Positions 1 to 7,180 of a stretch of DNA of 8,425 nt are shown here, in pieces (the first letter of the stretch is position 1; every line of letters starts with the position of its first letter). This stretch comes from Bacillota bacterium (GTDB lineage: Bacteria; Bacillota; Clostridia; Christensenellales; CAG-138), in NCBI GenBank assembly GCA_023416175.1, contig JAEZIE010000213.1, positions 1 to 8,425 of the forward strand, written 5' to 3'. The notes below the pieces were generated by a model. The model saw only the letters and a program-made list of their open reading frames with translations. It was not told where the DNA came from and made no database searches. The position numbers and the translations under genes are program-made.

Positions 1-236
1 AGCTCCATGCTGCGCCCGAGGAACCGCACCTTGCTGTCCTGCAGATTGATGCCCGCAGAGCTCTCGAACAACTGCACCAGCGCGTTGCTGCCGTCAATCT
101 CCAGCACCTTGCAGCGGCGGCGCTCCCCGCTTGAGAGTTCGATCTCCCCCAGCTCGTCGTAAGTAACTTCTGAAACGCCGCGCACCATCATCAGCGGCCC
201 GGCGACTTCCTGTATTGTTCGATATTCCCTGGGCAT
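1..236 (-). CDS. atpB: V-type ATP synthase subunit B, N-terminal part (runs off left edge)
   Basis: This is the start of the non-catalytic B subunit (ntpB in E. hirae), which alternates with A in the A3B3 head of the V-type ATPase in the cytoplasm. Seventy-eight codons are visible. They begin MPREYRTIQEVAGPLM and include YDELGEIEL, LVQLFESSAGINL and DSKVRFLGR, all typical of the N-terminal beta-barrel of this family. The nucleotide-binding-like domain and C-terminal helical domain lie outside the window. The start codon overlaps the atpA stop codon by one base (TAATG), and an AAGGAGG sits 10 nt upstream inside atpA, so translation is probably coupled to A. The reading frame is intact as far as it goes. 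Family assignment is secure. Confidence 0.96.
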   Translation of the reverse strand, partial: MPREYRTIQEVAGPLMMVRGVSEVTYDELGEIELSSGERRRCKVLEIDGSNALVQLFESSAGINLQDSKVRFLGRSME

Positions 237-2017
237 TACGCGTTCTCCTCCTTCAGCTTCGCGATCAGGCCGTCGATTTCCACATGCAGCTGACGTGCAA
301 TGCTGTCGTATTCCGTCTCCACCCGGTTATTTAACGTATACTTAAAGCGTCCGATCGCCTCGCGCACGGGCAGTTTCACGAGCGCGTTGATGGAAACGCC
401 CTGTTCAAGGGCTTCCCGGCAGCTATCATAGTATAGGAGAATTAGCTCCAGGATCGTGTATTGCTTCAAAAGCGGCGAATAGGTATCCACCTCATGGAAG
501 GCGTCCTGATGCAAAAAGTCCTCGCGGATGCTGCGCGCGGCTTCCAGTTTCAGCCGGTCCGACGGGGAAAGGGCGTCCATGCCCACCAGCTGCACGATCT
601 CCTCCAATTCGCTTTCTTCCTGGAGGAGCAGCATGATGCGCCCGCGCCTGTCCGTCCAATCCTCTCTGACGTTTGCGTTGAGCCACCCGCCTACGTCGTC
701 CGCGTACAACGAATAACTGGTCAGCCAATTGATGGCCGGGAAATGGCGGGAATACGCAAGCTGTGCGTCAAGGCTCCAAAACACCTTTACGATGCGCAGC
801 GTCGCCTGGCTGACGGGCTCGGAAATATCGCCGCCCGCGGGGGAAACCGCCCCAATCACGCTCAGCGCGCCCTCACGCTGCTCGCTGCCCAGCGCGACGA
901 CGCGCCCGGCACGTTCATAAAACTGCGCAAGCCGGCTGCCAAGGTAGGCGGGATATCCCTCTTCGCCCGGCATCTCCTCCAGGCGCCCGCTCATTTCACG
1001 TAGGGCCTCGGCCCAGCGGGAGGTGGAGTCCGCCATCAGCGCCACGGAGTATCCCATATCCCGGAAATACTCAGCGATGGTGATACCGGTATAGATGGAC
1101 GCTTCGCGCGCCGCCACCGGCATGTCGGAGGTATTGGCGATGAGCACCGTGCGCTCCATCAGGCTCTTGCCTGTCTTTGGGTCCTTCAGCTCGGGAAATT
1201 CGTTGAGCACATCGGTCATTTCATTGCCGCGCTCGCCGCAGCCGATGTATACGATGATATCGGCATCGGCCCATTTGGCAAGCTGGTGCTGCACCACCGT
1301 CTTTCCGGAACCGAAGGGTCCCGGCACGGCTGCAGTGCCTCCCTTTGCAAGGGGAAACAGCATATCGATCACCCGCTGACCTGTGACAAGCGGCTCGCCG
1401 GGGCTCAGTTTTCGGCCATAGGGACGGCCACGGCGTACCGGCCATCTCTGCATCAGGGTCAGGGAGATTTCCTCCCCCTGTGCCGATACGAGCACGGCAA
1501 CGTCCTGCTCTATCGTATAGTCTCCCTCTGCTATCGCTTTTACAGTGCCGCCTTTGCCCGGGGGCACCATGATTTTATGCAGGACAATATCTGTTTCCTG
1601 CACGGTCCCAAGCACATCGCCCGCGCTTACCCGTTCGCCCGCCTGCACGCTCGGCGTGAAGTGCCATTTCTTATCACGGGATAAGCTTGGCACCTCTATC
1701 CCGCGGATTAAACGGTCGCCGGATAATTCGCGGATCACGTCAAGGGGACGCTGGATACCGTCATAAATGCTTGCGATCAGCCCCGGCCCAAGCTCCACGC
1801 TCATGGGTACGCCCGTGGATTCCACAGGTTCCCCCGGCCCGAGCCCGCTGGTTTCCTCATATACCTGAATGGACGCGCGGTCACCGTGCATCTCTATGAT
1901 TTCGCCGATCAGACGGCTTTTCGCCACCCTTACCACGTCGAACATATTGGCGTCGCGCATACCTTCGGCGATTACCAACGGTCCGGCCACTTTCAATATC
2001 GTACCCTTGCTGCTCAT
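236..2017 (-). CDS. atpA: V-type ATP synthase catalytic subunit A
   Basis: This is the catalytic subunit (ntpA in E. hirae) that binds and hydrolyses or makes ATP in the cytoplasmic A3B3 head. The protein has 593 residues, the normal length. The N-terminal barrel begins MSSKGTILKVAGPLVIAEGM, followed by the extra insert domain that distinguishes A from F-type beta (about residues 110 to 190). The P-loop GPFGSGKT is at 233-240 (K239), and GERGNEM at 261-267 supplies the catalytic Glu (E262) and R263. VALMADS at 325-331 is the Walker B strand, and PGEEGYPAYL follows at 350-359. The start is fixed by the family N-terminus, and a stop lies 12 nt upstream in frame. The only purine-rich site, AAGGA, is 16 nt from the ATG, longer than usual. 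It lies 44 nt after atpF and overlaps atpB by 1 nt. Confidence 0.98.
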   Translation of the reverse strand: MSSKGTILKVAGPLVIAEGMRDANMFDVVRVAKSRLIGEIIEMHGDRASIQVYEETSGLGPGEPVESTGVPMSVELGPGLIASIYDGIQRPLDVIRELSGDRLIRGIEVPSLSRDKKWHFTPSVQAGERVSAGDVLGTVQETDIVLHKIMVPPGKGGTVKAIAEGDYTIEQDVAVLVSAQGEEISLTLMQRWPVRRGRPYGRKLSPGEPLVTGQRVIDMLFPLAKGGTAAVPGPFGSGKTVVQHQLAKWADADIIVYIGCGERGNEMTDVLNEFPELKDPKTGKSLMERTVLIANTSDMPVAAREASIYTGITIAEYFRDMGYSVALMADSTSRWAEALREMSGRLEEMPGEEGYPAYLGSRLAQFYERAGRVVALGSEQREGALSVIGAVSPAGGDISEPVSQATLRIVKVFWSLDAQLAYSRHFPAINWLTSYSLYADDVGGWLNANVREDWTDRRGRIMLLLQEESELEEIVQLVGMDALSPSDRLKLEAARSIREDFLHQDAFHEVDTYSPLLKQYTILELILLYYDSCREALEQGVSINALVKLPVREAIGRFKYTLNNRVETEYDSIARQLHVEIDGLIAKLKEENA

Positions 2018-2061
2018 ATCAGTGCGTCACCATTCCTTCATAGAGTCGGAGCTTCCGCCCG

Positions 2062-2382
2062 TTACTGGTTGTTGAAAAGGATATCGGAGCCTACGGCCTG
2101 CTCCACGAATTTCCGCACACGCGCAACGCCAAGCCCGGTGTTTCCAGTTATGCCGGGGATCGGGATGACGGCGGGCAGGGAGGAGCTGGCAGCTCCATCC
2201 GCCGCTTTGGGCAAATGCTCGTAGAGCGCCTCGGTTACGTATACAATGGCGTATCCGTTTTCAAAAAGCGCTTTCAGCCGCCTTCCCGCATGCACGGGAT
2301 CCGTTTCCGGGTATATATCCATGCCGATGGAGGCGAAGCCGTAGATGCTGTCCCGGTCGCCCATCACCGCTATTTTATACAT
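2062..2382 (-). CDS. atpF: V-type ATP synthase subunit F (central stalk)
   Basis: Subunit F (called ntpG in E. hirae) is a small Rossmann-like protein that binds subunit D in the rotating central stalk. The chosen start gives 106 residues beginning MYKIAVMGDRDSIYGFASIG, which is the family N-terminus; a longer frame adds 13 unrelated residues. A GGAGG lies 7 nt before this ATG, which supports it. The C-terminal IPIPGITGNTGLG followed by a helix (VRKFVEQAVGSDIL) is also typical of the family. The start codon lies inside the end of atpC with an 8-nt overlap, so the two are probably translationally coupled. Identification is confident from sequence and position. Confidence 0.94.
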   Translation of the reverse strand: MYKIAVMGDRDSIYGFASIGMDIYPETDPVHAGRRLKALFENGYAIVYVTEALYEHLPKAADGAASSSLPAVIPIPGITGNTGLGVARVRKFVEQAVGSDILFNNQ

Positions 2383-3355
2383 ATAACAGCCTCCATCTTT
2401 TCCGCACGATCGCATCATCAAGCCGGTTGATCTTTGATGTAAGGATCAGCCGCACCATTGCGATTTCCATTTCGCGCGCCAGGAGATACGCCGCCAGCGG
2501 CTCGATCGTAAAATACTGGTACCGCTGCGGACGGATGTGCTCCATAAGCCGGTTGTCGCACCAGCACTCAAACGCCGCAAGAGACTCCCGCAGCGCATCC
2601 TCCGCACCGGCATATGCCGTATCGGAGAGATACGCATAAACTTCCTCCAGGGAGTTTGCCGCCGCGTCAATGAGCACGCTCTTGTCTAGGCTCCCGGCAG
2701 GAGCTATGGCGCGTTCAAGAAAGGCTCTGTCTTTTCTCATCCTGCAGGCGCGTACCGCCGCCTTGATGTTGGCGGTGTCCACCCTGAGTTCTGCATAGAA
2801 ACGTAGCAGCTCGCTGCCCGTACTTTTCCCTTCCGCCTCGACGGCCAGCAGCGCGGCGCAATCCAGAATCATTTCGCAGGCCTGTCCGTTTGCCGTATGG
2901 ATCAGGACATCGTACGCGCTGCGCCCCGCCTCAGCCATATCAGGTGGCAGCTCGCTAAAATCATGCCGTTGAGCCGCCTGCAAGATAGTCTGCGCGGCAA
3001 CGGTGCCGGGCTGCTGAAAATACCGGCCGGCGTTCTCACGATCCTGCCCCGCATATACCAGCTTGATCGCCGCTTTCAGGTTGTGGAAATCATGTGCACG
3101 GTAAAAAACCCGAAACGGAGTCAAATCCCCGGCGAGTTCATGAACCAGCGCCCATGTTTTTTCCTCCTCGCAGGCAAACAGGGCGTCGGGATCGTTTTGT
3201 GGAGTACCAGGGGTTCCCCATCCCTTGTCCGCCAGCAGGCGATAGCATTCGGATACGTTTTGCGCCAAAATCAGCCGCTCCATATCCTGTCCGTCCAGCA
3301 GGCGCTGCTCCTCTGTATGTATGCGTGTCACCGCATAAATATATTCCTGTTGCAA
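2375..3355 (-). CDS. atpC: V-type ATP synthase subunit C (d-like, funnel subunit)
   Basis: Subunit C (ntpC; AC39/d family) is an all-helical funnel that sits on the c-ring and carries the central stalk. The chosen start is a TTG giving 326 residues beginning (M)QQEYIYAVTRIHTEEQRLL, the expected family N-terminus. A very strong GGAGGAGGT lies 6 nt upstream. An ATG 30 nt further upstream would add ten glycine-rich residues that do not look like the family, and it lacks a good binding site. Other recognisable parts are MERLILAQNVSECYRLL near the N-terminus, FFRVFYRAHDFHNLK-like text in the middle, and LREMEIAMVRLILTSKINRL-like text at the end. The gene starts 36 nt after atpE and overlaps atpF by 8 nt. 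Confidence 0.93.
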   Translation of the reverse strand: MQQEYIYAVTRIHTEEQRLLDGQDMERLILAQNVSECYRLLADKGWGTPGTPQNDPDALFACEEEKTWALVHELAGDLTPFRVFYRAHDFHNLKAAIKLVYAGQDRENAGRYFQQPGTVAAQTILQAAQRHDFSELPPDMAEAGRSAYDVLIHTANGQACEMILDCAALLAVEAEGKSTGSELLRFYAELRVDTANIKAAVRACRMRKDRAFLERAIAPAGSLDKSVLIDAAANSLEEVYAYLSDTAYAGAEDALRESLAAFECWCDNRLMEHIRPQRYQYFTIEPLAAYLLAREMEIAMVRLILTSKINRLDDAIVRKRWRLLYV

Positions 3356-3391
3356 TCGACCACCTCCTCCGTGTGCCACATCCATTCCATA

Positions 3392-3979
3392 TTATGAAAA
3401 CAGAATGCCGCGCACCTTGTCGGTCAGTTCCTCCCGCCGGGCGTCAAATACCGCCCTGAAAGAACAGTTGTGTTCGATATCCCCGTATTTGAGAATAAAG
3501 CCGCCGTCAATCGGCCGGGTTTCCCGTGAGAGGGAAAGCGCCGCATTGGGCAGCGCCTGTCCGAGCCGCTGTACAAAATCATCCGGGCAGCGCGACAAAT
3601 CCCTTCCAGAAAGCAGCAGTTCCCCTTCCATCGGCTCCGCACAGGCAGCCGCCATTTGTATCAGCAGGCTGAAATACGCCTCTTCCGGAAGGGCATACAG
3701 TTCTTTGAGCGCTTCTTCCATCGTATGCGCAAGCATTTCCTGTTTTGCTTCAAGCAGCCGCCTGCGGCGCTGCAGTTCCGCCGCGGAAGCGGCTGCGCGT
3801 TCGATATGGGCTGACTGCTGTCTGGCGGAGGCCTCAATTTCAGCGCACAATGCGTCGCTCTTGGATTTTTCTTCAGACAATATGTGCGCCGCCTCGGCAT
3901 GCGCCTGATCGATCACCGCTTTTGCCTCGGCCTGCGCCTCTTCCCGGATCGCGGTTACGATTTTTTCCAGACCGGTCAT
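3392..3979 (-). CDS. atpE: V-type ATP synthase subunit E (peripheral stalk)
   Basis: Subunit E (ntpE) pairs with the small G/H-like subunit to form the coiled-coil peripheral stalk that holds the A3B3 head still. The chosen ATG gives 195 residues beginning MTGLEKIVTAIREEAQAEAK. An ATG three codons upstream touches the GGGGG run with no spacer, while this one is 9 nt from it, so the internal Met is preferred. Residues from about 5 to 100 are rich in Ala, Glu, Lys and Arg in a helical coiled-coil pattern. The C-terminal half (about 100-195) is the globular part that contacts the head and ends DARREELTDKVRGILFS. The gene lies 13 nt after the K gene. Divergent sequence is normal for E; position and architecture support the call. 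Confidence 0.92.
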   Translation of the reverse strand: MTGLEKIVTAIREEAQAEAKAVIDQAHAEAAHILSEEKSKSDALCAEIEASARQQSAHIERAAASAAELQRRRRLLEAKQEMLAHTMEEALKELYALPEEAYFSLLIQMAAACAEPMEGELLLSGRDLSRCPDDFVQRLGQALPNAALSLSRETRPIDGGFILKYGDIEHNCSFRAVFDARREELTDKVRGILFS

Positions 3980-3992
3980 CGGCCACATCCCC

Positions 3993-4475
3993 CTATATGG
4001 TGAGATTTGCTACATTCATAACGGCCAGCAGGCTGATCAGCAGCGCCAGTATCGCGTAGGTTTCGACCATCGCCGGAAAAATCATCGCCTTACCGAACTG
4101 CTCCGGACGCTTGGAAACAAGGTTGATGCTGGCGATGGACGCCTTAGCCTGCTGTAAAGCGGAAAACCAGCCTACTATCGCCATGGGGAGGCAGGCTGCA
4201 AAGAAGCAGAGGCCCTTCATCAGGCTCATTTCGGAGGAGCCCCCGAGAAGTCCCGTATTGAGCATGGTAACAAACGCGATCAGCAGCCCATAGATGCCCT
4301 GTGTACCGGGCAGAAGCTGCAAAACCAGAACCTTGCTGAATTTTACCGGATCATCGGTAACAACGGCCGCAGCTGCCTGCCCCGCGATGCCCACACCTTT
4401 TGCAGAACCAATGCCGGGCAAAAGCGCGGCCAGCGCCATTCCCAATACCGCAAAGACGATTCCCATTTCAGACAT
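3993..4475 (-). CDS. ntpK: V-type ATP synthase subunit K (c-ring proteolipid, Na+-type ligands)
   Basis: This is the ring-forming proteolipid of the membrane rotor: 160 residues with four hydrophobic segments at roughly 4-29, 49-72, 84-107 and 129-153. It is a duplicated hairpin. LPGTQGIYG at 55-63 aligns with FPAMVETYA at 133-141, and the carboxylate present in the second copy (E138) is Gly60 in the first, so there is one ion-binding acid per four-helix protein. L55, T58, Q59, Q109 and E138 match the Na+ ligands described for E. hirae NtpK (L61, T64, Q65, Q110, E139), which suggests Na+ coupling; that is an inference. The ATG overlaps the end of the I gene by 8 nt, with a GGAGG 9 nt upstream. 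High expression relative to neighbours would be expected from stoichiometry, but no separate promoter is seen. Confidence 0.96.
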   Translation of the reverse strand: MSEMGIVFAVLGMALAALLPGIGSAKGVGIAGQAAAAVVTDDPVKFSKVLVLQLLPGTQGIYGLLIAFVTMLNTGLLGGSSEMSLMKGLCFFAACLPMAIVGWFSALQQAKASIASINLVSKRPEQFGKAMIFPAMVETYAILALLISLLAVMNVANLTI

Positions 4476-6495
4476 TACAGTCTTCCTCCCGAATCAGATA
4501 ATATTTGGTATGTATTCCATAGGGTAAGAACTTTCGGCTGCCACCCTCATAGAACTTTCCAAAGAACTCCACATACTCAAGCCTGTTGGAGTGCACATAG
4601 GCGCCCAATACGTTGATGCCGAAGTTCATTGCGTGCCCGACGAGAAACACCAGTACAAAAATGATAAAGCCGGGGATCCCCGCGCCGGACATTGTCCCAA
4701 GCGAATTGATGACCGAGGCGATTACGCCCGTAGCCAACCCCAGTGCGAGCAGCCGCGAATAGGAAAGAATGTCTCCCAGCCAGCCCGCCAGCACGTTATA
4801 TAACGCATACAGCCCCTTGAGGATGCGCTTGAACCAGCTTTTGCTCTCCCTGCCGCCTGTAAGCACTACGCCTAACATGCAGGCCGCCGCAATATAAAGG
4901 CAAACATTGGACGCGGTCGCGCTTAGAGACAGCTTAAACCCTGCCATATTGAAAAACATCTCGCTGCTCATCAGCAACGCAAGGAGGCCTAATAAAATCG
5001 CAACCGGAAATACGGCGTCATATACAATATCGATATACTGCCTGTTTTTCGCCTGATTGCAGGCCTTCATGACGTAAGCGGCAAGCAGGTGCACAATGCC
5101 TATTCCAAGGCAGAACACGAGCAGCTTCATGGGGCTGTCCAATGGTGCAAACCAAACCGGCGGAATACCTGTTTCGTGTCCGAGGAACGTCCGGGTAAAA
5201 ACATTTACAACGTCCCCGAAATAGCTGGAGAACAGGACGCCCCAAATGATAGTCGATACCCCGCACCAGAAGAAAAGACGAAGATTTTTTTTCATGCTGT
5301 GCGCCATATCCTTAAATAACAGCAGGCACGCGCCGCACACGCCAGCCATGATCAGGCCGTATCCCGCATCCGAAAACATGAGCCCAAACATGATGTAATA
5401 GAAAATGCTCATGACGGGCGTAGGGTCCAGTTCTCCCCTGCCGGGCATGCTGTAGCTTTCCAGCACGGATTCGACAGGCTCCGAAAACCTTGTGTTTTTC
5501 AGCATGACCGGGGCGTTTTCATCATCCGCTGCCGATTCGATCTCGACTGCGCAGTCAAACCGTTCGGTGATCGCCTGCCGCAGTTGTTCGGCGTCCTTTT
5601 CCGGGATATATCCTCTCAGGACAAAGGCATGCCTGGATTGCAGAAGATGCTCGATCACACCATACTTTTCTTCGCGCATCTTCATGTGATCTTCCAAAAA
5701 ACGGAACTCCTCGCGCATGGCCGCATAGCTCTTGATTTCTAGCTCCGCCCGCGCGATCAGTTCCTGCGTTTCCTGCTTTTGCTTAAGGATGCGCTCCTTT
5801 TCTATCTCGGGCATATGGCGGCTGGGATTGGACGGAGCGGTGAAGCCGATTGCCCGCAACGCTTCCTCTGCCTTCTTAGCGTCTTCCTTGAGAACTACCA
5901 TATAGAAGCAGGTTTGTTCTTTGGAGGTGTATATGATTTCCACATGAAATGCGCAAAGCTCCGGCGAAGCCCCGCTTAACCGCGCCGTCAGGCTGTCCAG
6001 CGTATTCTCTCCCCCGACGGAGCCGATAAACGCAGCCGTTTTTTTCGTTCCCTTAAATGCCTGCGGCACAGGCAGCTGCATCCATGGGAGCAGCGACTCT
6101 TCCAGCGCATCCAGACGCAGCAGCTCCGTTTTTGCCTCCTGGACGCTGCGTTCCAGGGAAATAATATGCTGCGCGGTGTTCAATACATCGTTCCTTCTCG
6201 CACAAAAATCGTCGCTTTCCTTTACGGAAGCGTGCGTGAGGCCCTTCATCATATCGGTTATGGAACGCTTTACCGGGCAGTATCGGTCAATGATTGCACT
6301 GCAGGCCCGCGCCGCTTCAGACGCCTTTTTCAGCGAAGCGCAAACGGACGATGTATCCGTCTTCGCGAACACATCGTCTGCCGCCGCAGCGTCGGAAACC
6401 TCGATGCAGCCCTGACGCTGCAGAAATTCGAGGATTTTCTTTCGGTCTTCCTTCACTGCGCAAATGCAGATTTTATTCATTTGCAACACTGCCAT
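4468..6495 (-). CDS. ntpI: V-type ATP synthase subunit I (membrane a-subunit)
   Basis: Subunit I (a) forms the ion half-channels beside the c-ring and anchors the stalks. With the ATG at 6495 it has 675 residues, beginning MAVLQMNKICICAVKEDRKK. A TTG two codons earlier is only 1 nt from the AAGGAGA site, while the ATG is 7 nt away. The N-terminal half is cytosolic with coiled-coil arms. The membrane half starts near PTPVMSIFYYIMFGLMFSDA and has seven or eight hydrophobic segments. GDILSYSRLLALGLA contains the essential channel arginine (R581), and HSNRLEYVEFFGKFYEGG near the C-terminus is the other family signature. It lies 36 nt after the small stator gene and overlaps the K gene by 8 nt. 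Length and motifs are normal. Confidence 0.97.
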   Translation of the reverse strand: MAVLQMNKICICAVKEDRKKILEFLQRQGCIEVSDAAAADDVFAKTDTSSVCASLKKASEAARACSAIIDRYCPVKRSITDMMKGLTHASVKESDDFCARRNDVLNTAQHIISLERSVQEAKTELLRLDALEESLLPWMQLPVPQAFKGTKKTAAFIGSVGGENTLDSLTARLSGASPELCAFHVEIIYTSKEQTCFYMVVLKEDAKKAEEALRAIGFTAPSNPSRHMPEIEKERILKQKQETQELIARAELEIKSYAAMREEFRFLEDHMKMREEKYGVIEHLLQSRHAFVLRGYIPEKDAEQLRQAITERFDCAVEIESAADDENAPVMLKNTRFSEPVESVLESYSMPGRGELDPTPVMSIFYYIMFGLMFSDAGYGLIMAGVCGACLLLFKDMAHSMKKNLRLFFWCGVSTIIWGVLFSSYFGDVVNVFTRTFLGHETGIPPVWFAPLDSPMKLLVFCLGIGIVHLLAAYVMKACNQAKNRQYIDIVYDAVFPVAILLGLLALLMSSEMFFNMAGFKLSLSATASNVCLYIAAACMLGVVLTGGRESKSWFKRILKGLYALYNVLAGWLGDILSYSRLLALGLATGVIASVINSLGTMSGAGIPGFIIFVLVFLVGHAMNFGINVLGAYVHSNRLEYVEFFGKFYEGGSRKFLPYGIHTKYYLIREEDCNV

Positions 6496-6531
6496 GGGCA
6501 ATCTCCTTCAAGGCATCAAAAACTCCATCCG

Positions 6532-6840
6532 CTAAACGAGCGAATGAATGACGGCCGCGACAGCCTGTCCCTGTCTGTTTGCGGCTTCCCGGCGTAAGCC
6601 CTGTAATTCGTCCTCCAAAGCAGCCTCCGCCTTATGTGCAGCGAAAAGGCTCTTTTCCCTGGATGCACAAACAGCAGCCTCCGCCTTCGCCTTTGCGGCG
6701 GCCTCGGCGAGCTTCCCTGCAGAAGCAGCTTCAGCGTATGCTTCGGCCTTTATGCGCTCACTTTCCTGCGCTGCCTGAAGCAGAATTCTTTCCGCTTCAA
6801 GCTCCGCCTCCCGAATGATATCAATTGCGTTATTAGCCAT
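6532..6840 (-). CDS. V-type ATP synthase G/H-like small stator subunit
   Basis: This 102-residue protein is nearly all predicted helix, rich in Ala, Glu, Lys and Arg (for example AIDIIREAELEAERILLQAA). It has the size, composition and position of the small peripheral-stalk subunit that pairs with E (NtpF in E. hirae; named G or H elsewhere). It is the first gene of the operon, 36 nt before the I gene. GGGG lies 6 nt before the ATG. Such coiled coils diverge quickly, so the call rests on composition, length and context more than on a motif. It is therefore less certain than its neighbours, though no better alternative is apparent. Confidence 0.87.
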   Translation of the reverse strand: MANNAIDIIREAELEAERILLQAAQESERIKAEAYAEAASAGKLAEAAAKAKAEAAVCASREKSLFAAHKAEAALEDELQGLRREAANRQGQAVAAVIHSLV

Positions 6841-6864
6841 GTATTACCCCAGCCTCACTATGAT

Positions 6865-6870
6865 ATTATA
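6865..6870 (-). promoter_or_regulatory. Candidate -10 box (TATAAT) just before the V-ATPase operon
   Basis: A consensus TATAAT lies 24 nt upstream of the first V-ATPase start codon and downstream of the leader terminator. The matching -35 region at 17 nt spacing reads GGCAGG, a poor match, and there is no extended -10 TG. If used, the leader would be only about 17 nt and transcription would bypass the attenuator. It may also be a chance match. Confidence 0.35.
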
Positions 6871-6917
6871 GCTTACCCAAGATTCTGCCTGCCGCAGCAG
6901 GGAACCCGCAGCACCGT

Positions 6918-6955
6918 AAAAAAAGGGAAGAAGCCTTAACGAAGCTTCCACCCTT
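6918..6955 (-). terminator. Intrinsic terminator in the V-ATPase leader
   Basis: Read on the minus strand, AAGGG and GAAGC pair with GCTTC and CCCTT around a 9-nt loop, with a small TG/TT internal loop. Seven T residues follow, two of them closing the stem base. No U tract exists on the plus strand, so it acts on minus-strand transcripts. It ends about 78 nt before the first V-ATPase start codon. No complete minus-strand gene lies just upstream, and the SRPBCC gene has its own terminator, so this most likely controls the operon leader or ends a small RNA. Confidence 0.8.
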
Positions 6956-7026
6956 AAGCTACAGATCTTGGAAGCAAAAGCTGCTGGAACAGCATCCGCT
7001 CAACCGGAACCTGACAATATTACGTT
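6918..7026 (-). promoter_or_regulatory. Candidate attenuator/riboswitch leader of the V-ATPase operon
   Basis: This covers most of the 300-nt gene-free stretch upstream of the operon. Elements seen on the minus strand, 5' to 3', are: a possible GGAAAC/GUUCC helix; a CCG(gUUGAG)CGG hairpin; a UGCUG-UUC-CAGCA hairpin; then GCUUCCA, which can pair over 7 bp with UGGAAGC. The second partner overlaps the 5' arm of the terminator, so the two folds are mutually exclusive. That is the layout of a transcription attenuator. The transcript start is estimated from the promoter-like element, not known. No riboswitch class could be recognised by eye; an independent small RNA is the main alternative. Confidence 0.5.
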
Positions 7027-7032
7027 TCCCAC

Positions 7033-7061
7033 AGCCTACTATATTTTCGGTCAAAAGTCAA
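7033..7061 (-). promoter_or_regulatory. Candidate promoter for the V-ATPase leader RNA
   Basis: On the minus strand, TTGACT (5 of 6 to the -35 consensus) is followed after 17 nt by TAGGCT, which keeps the T, A and final T of the -10 consensus. Transcription would begin near 7026 and run through the structured leader. The -10 is weak, so the call depends on the spacing, the good -35 and the terminator found downstream. Confidence 0.4.
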
Positions 7062-7152
7062 GGCGGCGGGCCCTGATGTCCGGTTCGTAGCGTATATTCG
7101 GCATACGTACATGAGCTGCATAGCCAGAAGAACTTTTTTGTCTAGGAAATAC

Positions 7153-7180
7153 TTGACATAATGTGCAGAATACGTATAAT
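7153..7180 (+). promoter_or_regulatory. Strong consensus promoter, divergent from the V-ATPase leader
   Basis: TTGACA and TATAAT both match the sigma-70/SigA consensus exactly, with a 16-nt spacer. A start near 7187 would give a 5' UTR of about 56 nt before the small plus-strand gene. The palindrome ATACGTAT overlaps the start of the -10 box, and another TACGTA lies about 65 nt upstream, so a repressor site is possible. Confidence 0.85.

Noticed and set aside
461..1003. Long plus-strand open frame (180 codons) opposite atpA
   Set aside because: It lies antisense within the conserved catalytic subunit gene. Its translation has no family pattern, and such frames are common opposite GC-rich genes. 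The same applies to the other plus-strand frames between 1 and 6840.
6493..6501. TTG start for subunit I two codons upstream
   Set aside because: The TTG is only 1 nt from the AAGGAGA site, while the ATG at 6495 has a normal 7-nt spacer.
6918..6960. T-box leader, because AGGGUGG occurs in the terminator arm
   Set aside because: The rest of the T-box core (NACCGCG) is missing. The AAGGG arm belongs to the terminator stem itself, and the downstream genes are not amino-acid or tRNA related.
6960..7030. Signal recognition particle RNA or 6S RNA, because of GUCAGGUUCCGG
   Set aside because: Only a short stretch resembles the SRP helix 8 region, and the GGAAGGAAGCAGCC part is absent. The segment is too short for 6S RNA and shows no long closing stem.
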